A program made the translations under genes and the position numbers. A stretch of 64,000 bases of DNA, from NCBI GenBank assembly GCA_964454675.1, contig CAYVUB010000013.1:1-64000 (forward strand). The letters are read 5' to 3'. Each line of letters begins with the position of its first letter. Position 1 is the stretch's first letter. The notes below the pieces were generated by a model. The model had not been told where the DNA came from and ran no database searches. It saw nothing but the letters and a program-made list of their open reading frames with translations. Of this stretch, positions 58,057 through 64,000 are shown piece by piece. Source of the stretch: CAYVUB01 sp964454675. GTDB lineage: Bacteria > Bacteroidota > Bacteroidia > Flavobacteriales > Flavobacteriaceae.

Positions 58057-59481
58057 CTAAACCTCCTTAGGTTTGGTCATATAATACACCGGAATCCCCA
58101 ATAACATAATAAGCACGCCCCAACCGCAGGTTGCCGTTTTTGAATACAACAATGCGATACAAATGGCACTTGCCGTTACTATATAAAAAAACGGAAGTAC
58201 CGGATATCCAAAAGCTCTGTACGGACGCTCGGCATCGGGCATTTTTTTACGAAGCCTGAAAATTCCGTAAATGGTAAGGATATAAAAGATAATCACAATA
58301 ATCATCACAAAATCGAGCAATGCACCATATTTTCCCGTAAGACATAATGCCGATGCCCAAATACACTGCGCCCACAATGCCCATGCGGGAACACTTGCTG
58401 TATTAAGCCTGGCTGCTTTTTTAAAGAACAAGCCGTCTTTTGCCATTGTATAATACACTCTGGCACCAGCCATAATCAAACCGTTATTACAGGCAAAAGT
58501 GGAAATCATAATCATAATGGCTATAATCAGGGTGCCGATATTCCCAAAAATATATTCGGATGCTACTACCGCAACTCTATCGGATTTTGCGGTGGCAATC
58601 TCATCAAACGGCACTACGGCAACATACATGATGTTGGCAAGAATATAGATTATTGTTACGGTAAGCGTTCCCAAAAACAAGCTTAAACCCACATTGCGTT
58701 TCGGGTTTTTAATTTCGCCTGCAATAAAGGTCACGCCGTTCCACGCATCACTGGAAAACAACGAACCTACCATAGCTGCTGCAATACCTGTAATTAACGC
58801 CGTACCGCTTATAGGCAGCCAGGAACCATCTTCGGCAACAAAGGTTTTTGCCGTCCATGCATCCTGCCAGTTGGCATTCCATATATCGGCATTGGCAGCC
58901 AGTAACAAACCGCAGATTACCAAGCCCAGCAACGATGCAATCTTTATAATGGTAAGCACCGTTTGCAAGGTTTTACTGTCTTTTACACCTCGACTGTTAA
59001 GGTATGTAAGTAAAATAATGGTAACGATAGATACGATTTGAGCAGCATTCAACTGAAAAACACCTAATTCGAGTAAGATATTTTCATCGCTTACAGGTTC
59101 ATATAAATAGGCGGCAAACTTTGAAAACGCTACGCCCACGGCAGCGATAGTTCCCGTTTGAATGACCGAGAAAAAACTCCAGCCGTATAAAAATGCCGTG
59201 AGCTTGCCATAAGCTTCTTTAAGATACACATACTGTCCGCCGGCTTTCGGGAACATTCCGCTTAACTCGCCATAACTAACAGCGGCAATTGTGGTAATCA
59301 ATCCGGAAAAGACCCAAATAAGTATTAACCAGCCTGCCGAACCTACCTGCCGTGCAATATCTGAACTTACAATAAATATCCCGGAACCAATCATTGAGCC
59401 TATAACAAGCATAGTGCCGTCCAGCAATCCGAGTTCGCGTTTAAAATGTTCTTGTTCCTGAGTAGTATCCATAGTTTGCAT
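58057..59481 (-). CDS. APC-superfamily amino-acid permease
   Basis: A 474-residue transporter from the start at 59479-59481 (MQTMDTTQEQEHFKRELGLLDGTM); a longer frame runs into the upstream intergenic hairpin. Twelve predicted helices; the APC signature GLLDGTMLVIGSMIGSGIFIVSS is in helix 1, and VSYGELSGMFPKAGGQYVYLKEAYG follows helix 2. This resembles the LAT/SteT-type amino-acid exchangers. Substrate is unknown. The end of this gene is duplicated at 56207-56262, and the gene itself appears intact. Confidence 0.9.
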   Translation of the reverse strand: MQTMDTTQEQEHFKRELGLLDGTMLVIGSMIGSGIFIVSSDIARQVGSAGWLILIWVFSGLITTIAAVSYGELSGMFPKAGGQYVYLKEAYGKLTAFLYGWSFFSVIQTGTIAAVGVAFSKFAAYLYEPVSDENILLELGVFQLNAAQIVSIVTIILLTYLNSRGVKDSKTLQTVLTIIKIASLLGLVICGLLLAANADIWNANWQDAWTAKTFVAEDGSWLPISGTALITGIAAAMVGSLFSSDAWNGVTFIAGEIKNPKRNVGLSLFLGTLTVTIIYILANIMYVAVVPFDEIATAKSDRVAVVASEYIFGNIGTLIIAIMIMISTFACNNGLIMAGARVYYTMAKDGLFFKKAARLNTASVPAWALWAQCIWASALCLTGKYGALLDFVMIIVIIFYILTIYGIFRLRKKMPDAERPYRAFGYPVLPFFYIVTASAICIALLYSKTATCGWGVLIMLLGIPVYYMTKPKEV

Positions 59482-59555
59482 TTTGGTTTTGCTAAAGATA
59501 TAAAAAAAGCTGTCGCATTGGTATATCTGTAAAAATTCTGATTGGCCTGTAAAAA

Positions 59556-59600
59556 ACAAAAACACCCATCAGATATATGTTGATGAGTGTTTTTGCTTTA
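59556..59600 (-). terminator. Intrinsic terminator of the pyrophosphatase gene
   Basis: CAAAAACACCCATCA (59557-59571) and TGATGAGTGTTTTTG (59581-59595) form a 15-bp stem with one mismatch and a nine-base loop. On the minus strand the second arm is followed by a T run. It lies 24 bases after the hppA stop and before the permease gene. Confidence 0.85.
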
Positions 59601-59623
59601 TATAACGTGCTTAAAAACCGCTT

Positions 59624-62020
59624 TTAGTTTTTCTTTTTAATATCTTCGATTTTTGCTTTTACATCGGTCAAAGTTCCTTGAATAAGCACTTTTTCGTTTA
59701 GAATCACGCCGTTTACTTTTGACTCTTTTGTCACAACCGCTCTGGCGTTGTTTTCTTCAACAGACTCCATTTCTACATTTATCTCACTACGTACTTCATT
59801 GGCAATAAGCGTTGAGCTTTCGGTATGACCACCTAAAATAGGCGCGATTACCAATCCTATCAAACAGGTTAATTTAATAAGGATATTCATTGACGGACCA
59901 GACGTATCTTTAAAAGGATCACCAACGGTATCACCTGTTACAGCCGCTTTATGGGCATCAGAACCTTTATAAGTCATTTCGCCATTGATCATCACACCGG
60001 CTTCAAATGATTTTTTGGCATTGTCCCAGGCACCACCGGCATTATTTTGAAACACCGCCCAAAGTACACCGGAAACCGTTACACCTGCCATATAACCACC
60101 TAGCATTTCGGCAATTAATTTATTGTCATAACCTATTAACATTGGTAATACTGCAATAGCAATAGGGAAACCAATAGTTAAAATACCCGGCAACATCATT
60201 TCGCGTAACGCCGCTTTTGTTGAAATCTCCACACATTTGCCATATTCCGGTTTTCCGGTTCCTTCCATAATGCCCGGAATTTCCTTAAACTGACGACGTA
60301 CTTCATACACCATATCCATCGCTGCTTTTCCAACAGAGTTCATCGCTAACGCAGAGAACACTACCGGAATCATTCCGCCGACAAACAACATTGCTAAAAC
60401 AGGTGCTTTAAAAATATTGATTCCGTCGATGCCTGTAAAGGTTACATACGCTGCAAATAATGCCAATGACGTTAATGCTGCAGAAGCAATCGCAAATCCT
60501 TTTCCTGTTGCTGCAGTGGTGTTACCAACAGAATCTAAAATATCGGTACGTGTACGCACTTCTTTTGGCAATTCGCTCATTTCTGCAATGCCACCGGCAT
60601 TATCAGAAATTGGTCCGAATGCGTCAATGGCCAATTGCATAGCCGTTGTAGCCATCATAGCCGAAGCAGCCAACGCCACACCATAAAATCCTGCCAGCGC
60701 ATACGATGCCCAAATAGCTCCTGCAAACAATAACACGGTTGGGAATGTAGAAATCATTCCGGTTGCCAAACCTGCAATTACGTTGGTTCCTGCACCTGTA
60801 GCCGATTTTTGCACAATGGCCAATACAGGTTTTGTACCTAATCCTGTATAATATTCCGTTACTGACGAAATCACGCCACCAACAACCAATCCAACGATGG
60901 TTGCATAGAACACACGCATTGATGAAATCTGTAAATATCCTTCTCCTAATCCTATATCCGTTTTATCACCAAAAAAATGCATAGTCATTGTTTCTGGCAA
61001 CATATATCTTACCAAGAAGAAACAAGAAATAAGCGTCAATATAATGGATACCCAGTTTCCAACATTCAACGCACCCTGAACTTGTTTTTCTTTAGCATTA
61101 TTATCTTTAATTTTTACCAGCATTGTTCCGATGATAGAAAATAAAATTCCAAAACCGGCAATCGCCATTGGTAATAAAATTGGTCCGATACCGCCAAAAC
61201 CTTCGCTCAAAATATCGCCACCCATATCTTTAATCACATAGTTACCAAGAACCATCGCCGCTAAAACAGTTGCTACATACGAACCAAATAAATCAGCACC
61301 CATACCGGCAACATCACCTACGTTGTCACCTACGTTATCCGCGATAGTAGCAGGATTGCGAGGGTCGTCTTCAGGAATACCGGCTTCAACTTTACCAACC
61401 AAATCCGCACCAACATCGGCAGCTTTGGTATAGATACCACCACCAACACGGGCAAAAAGAGCAATGGATTCAGCTCCCAGAGAGAATCCCGCCAAGGTTT
61501 CCAGAACAATGGTCATATCATCGGTTGATGTCCATTCGCCATTCATAAATATTCTGAAGAAAATAATGAAAAACGCTGTAAGACCTAAAACTGCCAAACC
61601 TGCTACTCCAAGTCCCATTACGGTACCACCGCCAAAAGATACTTTAAGTGCCTGCGGCAAACTTGTACGGGCAGCCTGCGTAGTTCTTACATTGGTTTTT
61701 GTAGCGATTTTCATCCCGATATTTCCTGCAAAAGCCGAAAAAACTGCACCAAAAATAAATGCTACAACAATAAGTATGTGAGTTGTAGGAACAATAAATG
61801 AAATACCTGCAAGTGCAATACTGGCACCTATAACAAAAAAGGTTAATAAACGGTATTCTGCTTTAAGGAAGGCTAATGCACCTTCATAAATGTAATCTGA
61901 AATTTCTTTCATTTTACCATCGCCTGCGTCTTGTTTTAAAACCCAAGCTCTTTTGGCCCACATAAACAGTAAACCGATAACTGCCATCACTATTGGCAAA
62001 TAAATCATGAATGAATCCAT
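59624..62020 (-). CDS. hppA: Membrane-bound ion-translocating pyrophosphatase, K+-dependent type
   Basis: A 798-residue polytopic pyrophosphatase with sixteen or so helices that couples PPi hydrolysis to Na+ and/or H+ export. The PPi-binding motif EAGIPEDDPRNPATIADNVGDNVGD is complete, as are GADLFGSYVATVLAAMVLG and AIDAFGPISDNAGGIAEMS. In NTTAATGKGFAIASAAL the alanine/threonine in place of K-A marks the K+-dependent subfamily. A short charged C-terminal extension (about 70 residues, VEENNARAVVTKESKVNG) follows the core. Whether Na+ or H+ is pumped cannot be stated from sequence. Confidence 0.95.
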   Translation of the reverse strand: MDSFMIYLPIVMAVIGLLFMWAKRAWVLKQDAGDGKMKEISDYIYEGALAFLKAEYRLLTFFVIGASIALAGISFIVPTTHILIVVAFIFGAVFSAFAGNIGMKIATKTNVRTTQAARTSLPQALKVSFGGGTVMGLGVAGLAVLGLTAFFIIFFRIFMNGEWTSTDDMTIVLETLAGFSLGAESIALFARVGGGIYTKAADVGADLVGKVEAGIPEDDPRNPATIADNVGDNVGDVAGMGADLFGSYVATVLAAMVLGNYVIKDMGGDILSEGFGGIGPILLPMAIAGFGILFSIIGTMLVKIKDNNAKEKQVQGALNVGNWVSIILTLISCFFLVRYMLPETMTMHFFGDKTDIGLGEGYLQISSMRVFYATIVGLVVGGVISSVTEYYTGLGTKPVLAIVQKSATGAGTNVIAGLATGMISTFPTVLLFAGAIWASYALAGFYGVALAASAMMATTAMQLAIDAFGPISDNAGGIAEMSELPKEVRTRTDILDSVGNTTAATGKGFAIASAALTSLALFAAYVTFTGIDGINIFKAPVLAMLFVGGMIPVVFSALAMNSVGKAAMDMVYEVRRQFKEIPGIMEGTGKPEYGKCVEISTKAALREMMLPGILTIGFPIAIAVLPMLIGYDNKLIAEMLGGYMAGVTVSGVLWAVFQNNAGGAWDNAKKSFEAGVMINGEMTYKGSDAHKAAVTGDTVGDPFKDTSGPSMNILIKLTCLIGLVIAPILGGHTESSTLIANEVRSEINVEMESVEENNARAVVTKESKVNGVILNEKVLIQGTLTDVKAKIEDIKKKN

Positions 62021-62195
62021 ATCTACTTATTTGATTTTTTAAATTGCTGGGCAAAAGTAGTAAAATTAGAATTAATTAAAAAACCTTTACAAACCTATTA
62101 TGTAAGGGTTTTTAGTTTAAAGCGACTTTAAAATTTCCCTTTTGATTCACTATGTGCAAAATTGTTACAGAAAATTCAAATTTTCCACTAATTAA

Positions 62196-62227
62196 TTTGA
62201 TATAGTTAGGAATCCTAACTATATTTG
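62196..62227 (+). promoter_or_regulatory. Promoter with palindromic operator for the thioredoxin-DUF2024-MarR operon
   Basis: TTTG (62196-62199) and TATATTTG (62220-62227), with a 20-base spacer, form a near-perfect Bacteroidota promoter. A perfect palindrome ATATAGTTAGG-AAT-CCTAACTATAT (62200-62224, 11-bp arms) fills the spacer and overlaps the -7 element. A bound dimer would block the polymerase. The MarR-type regulator encoded at 62899-63510 is the obvious candidate ligand. Confidence 0.85.
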
Positions 62228-62267
62228 TATTGGCAATAGTGCCATAAACCAAATAATTTTTCAAACA

Positions 62268-62501
62268 ATGGCTAAATCAGTTTTTTATCACGCAGGTTGT
62301 CCTGTTTGCGTAAGTGCAGAACACGACATCGTTAACCTTATAGGTGCAGGAAATGTAGAAGTTGTCCATATTGGCAACGACCGTAACAGAATAAATGAAG
62401 CCGAAAACGCAGGCGTAAAATCTGTTCCTGCCTTGGTAACACCAAACGGAAATGTACTCCACATTAACTTTGGTGCATCTATGGCAGATGTAAAAGGTTA
62501 A
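62268..62501 (+). CDS. Small thioredoxin/glutaredoxin-like protein
   Basis: A 77-residue protein with thioredoxin-fold features: VFYHAGCPVCVSAEHDI (CPVC redox centre, about 11-14), then VEVVHIGNDRN and the cis-proline region VKSVPALVTPNGNVLHINFG. The small size and CPVC centre suit a monothiol/dithiol exchange protein of the glutaredoxin type. First gene after the operator-containing promoter, followed by a DUF2024 gene 77 bases downstream and the MarR gene, implying a redox- or thiol-stress response. Confidence 0.88.
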   Translation: MAKSVFYHAGCPVCVSAEHDIVNLIGAGNVEVVHIGNDRNRINEAENAGVKSVPALVTPNGNVLHINFGASMADVKG

Positions 62502-62578
62502 AAAATTTGCCCCATTTAGTTAGGACAACTACCTTTGTGGGGCATTTGTATTTACAAACAATCTTAAATTTTAAAACT

Positions 62579-62842
62579 ATGAAAGTAGCTGTTTGGGACA
62601 CTTATGTAACAAAAAAAGACGGCACTGTAATGCATTTTGACATTATAGCACCATCGGAAATTAAAGACGCATCCGTAATTTACAATTACGGCAGAGCGTA
62701 TCTTAAAACCAAAGGTCAGGAAGGACAACCCTTAACTTCCGGCGAATGTCGGTTTTGCCATATAGAAACGGTTAAACCTCAATGGGAATATGACATAAAA
62801 CAAAAAGGGTATTTTATTTATGAAATGGAAAATTGTGAATAA
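62579..62842 (+). CDS. DUF2024 family protein
   Basis: An 87-residue protein from the start at 62579 (MKVAVWDTYVTKKDGTVMHFDI); a longer frame upstream lacks support. It has the DUF2024 features: the opening V-x-D-T-Y-V-x-x-x-D-G-x-x-M-H-F-D-I and a C-R-F-C-H-x-E near residue 60, probably metal-binding. The family has no established function. Middle gene of the thioredoxin-DUF2024-MarR set. Confidence 0.85.
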   Translation: MKVAVWDTYVTKKDGTVMHFDIIAPSEIKDASVIYNYGRAYLKTKGQEGQPLTSGECRFCHIETVKPQWEYDIKQKGYFIYEMENCE

Positions 62843-62898
62843 TAATTACCGTATCATTTCTTAAATTCAAAAAATAATTCCGCCAAATTAAAAACCGT

Positions 62899-63510
62899 AT
62901 GAATAACTCTGATTTTGACCTGAACCACCAAAACCAAACTACCGAAAGCAAAATAACAGCTTCTTTGGAAAGAATTGCCCAGGCTTTCCGTGTGCTGCTG
63001 TGGCAGGAAAGCAAAGAGTTTTCATTAAGCCCTATCCAGATACAGGTATTGATTTTTCTATATTATCACAGCGATGAAAAACGCAAGATAAGTTACCTTG
63101 CAGATGAGTTTAATATGACCAAAGCCACCATTAGCGATACGGTTAAAACTCTGGAAAGCAAGAATCTTATTACTAAAGAACACGAACCGCACGATACAAG
63201 AAGCTACATCATACACCTTACTCAAAAAGGAAAAGATATTGCACAAAGAACATCGTTGTTTACAAAAGAAATACGCACACCTATTGACAAACTGTATCAG
63301 GACGACAAAGAAACGCTGTTGCTGAGTTTGTTTGATATTATCAGGCATTTGAACAAATCGGGCGTGATTACCATTCAGCGAATGTGCATGACCTGCGCCT
63401 ATTATCAACCATCAGATAACGGACAAAATCATTTTTGTAAACTGCTCAATCAAAACCTGCACGCTACAGACCTGCGAATTGATTGTCCCGAACACGAAAT
63501 AAAAGTATAA
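62899..63510 (+). CDS. MarR-type winged-helix regulator with C-terminal cysteines
   Basis: A 203-residue regulator. Residues about 20-145 are a MarR winged helix (SPIQIQVLIFLYYHSDEKRKISYLADEFNMTKATISDTVKTLESKNLI, then HDTRSYIIHLT for the wing). The C-terminal region contains CMTCAYY, then HFCKLLNQ and DCPEHE, about five cysteines/histidines that could bind metal or sense thiol stress. Probably autoregulates through the palindrome at 62200-62224. A redox- or metal-responsive role is inferred from its own cysteines and the CPVC protein in the operon. Confidence 0.88.
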   Translation: MNNSDFDLNHQNQTTESKITASLERIAQAFRVLLWQESKEFSLSPIQIQVLIFLYYHSDEKRKISYLADEFNMTKATISDTVKTLESKNLITKEHEPHDTRSYIIHLTQKGKDIAQRTSLFTKEIRTPIDKLYQDDKETLLLSLFDIIRHLNKSGVITIQRMCMTCAYYQPSDNGQNHFCKLLNQNLHATDLRIDCPEHEIKV

Positions 63511-63870
63511 TAATCTTACCGTAAAAAACCGATACCTGTACTAAAACGGACAGAAATCCTAATGAAGTTAAACTGCATTGGTCAAACATTCGTTTAACTT
63601 TGTAAACTAAACCACTATGGACTGAAAGTCTGCACTGTTGAATGTTTTTTTGCCACAGATTACACAAATTCCCACAGATTAATCCGTTTAATCAGTACAA
63701 TCCGTGGCTTAAAATTTTTAGAAACTAAAGTTGATGCACTGAAAACGCATAGTTTTAAACTGTTTTTGAGACCAATAAAAATACATCTTCGCTCTTGTCT
63801 GTAGGCGGACAAGTAACAGCCGCCAAAGGTAATTGAAACCGGCGTTTAGCAAGAGCATTAAACGAACCTC
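63511..63870. repeat. Gene-free region with dispersed palindromic repeats
   Basis: No gene is seen. GCCACAGATT (63652-63661) and AATCCGTGGC (63699-63708) are arms of a 57-bp repeat with internal TTCCCACAGATTAATCCGTTTAAT, a type of dispersed element common in flavobacterial genomes. CTTGTC-TGTAGGCG-GACAAG (63794-63813) is a diverged relative of the CTGCC/GGCAG palindromes found inside paaZ, paaJ, E1 and metH. Confidence 0.55.
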
Positions 63871-64000
63871 CTAAAAATAAAACCCAAAACTTCCGGTCAC
63901 ACCAAACTTTCGGGCATCTGGCAAGTCTAAATAATTACCTCTGAAGTTAAAATCAATACGCAATACCTTAAAAATATTGCCTACCCCAAAACTGTATTCG
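63871..64000 (-). CDS. C-terminal end of an outer-membrane barrel protein (partial)
   Basis: The frame enters from the window edge on the minus strand and stops at 63871-63873. The 42 visible residues (starting EYSFGVGNIFKVLRIDFNF, then RGNYLDLPDARKFGVTGSFG, ending F-Y-F) have the strand pattern and terminal Phe of outer-membrane beta-barrels. GVGNIFKVLRIDF resembles the end of DUF5686/surface-antigen-like proteins of Bacteroidota. The rest is outside the window. Confidence 0.7.
   Translation of the reverse strand, partial: EYSFGVGNIFKVLRIDFNFRGNYLDLPDARKFGVTGSFGFYF

Overview
The window reads as a chromosomal segment of a Flavobacteriaceae-type member of the Bacteroidota. The evidence is family content: GLPGLI proteins, a TonB-dependent receptor of the CarbopepD_reg/plug/OMP type, a type IX secretion C-terminal sorting domain, a LytTR regulator fused to TPRs, a fused 2-oxoacid dehydrogenase E1, a split MetH and DUF5522/DUF2024 proteins. 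Several promoters also fit the Bacteroidota pattern TTTG - about 20 nt - TAnnTTTG. No rRNA, tRNA, CRISPR array or transposase was found.

Layout. (1) 1-3.3 kb: a protein fragment at the edge, a DUF5522 mini-protein, urocanate hydratase (hutU), a DUF4136 lipoprotein and a DMT membrane protein. (2) 3.3-13.7 kb, minus strand: a catabolic block with a 2-oxoacid dehydrogenase E1 (alpha-beta fusion) and E2, and phenylacetate-pathway genes paaY, a paaF/G-like hydratase, paaZ and paaJ. It is interrupted by two small GIY-YIG proteins and a uracil-DNA-glycosylase-like protein. Short palindromic repeats pepper this block, many lying inside the coding sequences. (3) 13.7-17.9 kb: a zinc metallopeptidase, a head-GIN lipoprotein, a PagL-like lipid A deacylase and an aminotransferase. 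(4) 17.9-31.9 kb: methionine and SAM metabolism (metF, split metH, homoserine dehydrogenase, metX, osmC, two Cys/Met-metabolism PLP enzymes, metK). (5) 32-38.8 kb: a TonB receptor, two GLPGLI proteins and a divergent histidine kinase/response regulator. (6) 38.9-53.3 kb: an accessory region with a toxin-antitoxin pair whose toxin is broken by a stop codon, three secreted paralogues, several secreted MORN/Sel1 proteins with degenerate copies, two larger secreted proteins, a TPR-LytTR regulator, a 20-unit 21-bp repeat array and a long structured palindrome. (7) 53.4-64 kb: a deoxynucleoside kinase, HigBA, a secreted peptidylarginine-deiminase-like protein framed by a duplicated permease 3' end, an APC permease, a K+-dependent membrane pyrophosphatase, a thioredoxin/DUF2024/MarR operon with a palindromic operator inside its promoter, and an outer-membrane protein fragment.

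How the genes work together. The 18-32 kb block is a methionine regulon apparently controlled by several RNA devices. metH-metH-metF follows a clear SAM-I riboswitch. metK follows a SAM-II-like element directly downstream of a good promoter. osmC-metX-hom and the pair of PLP enzymes each follow a previously unannotated Met-rich leader peptide, an intrinsic terminator and a leader segment able to pair with the terminator's 5' arm. This is the classic layout of ribosome-mediated attenuation, here apparently sensing Met-tRNA supply. I consider these paired Met leader peptides the most interesting regulatory system in the window. The 21-bp array and the invasion of coding genes by small palindromes are the next most interesting.
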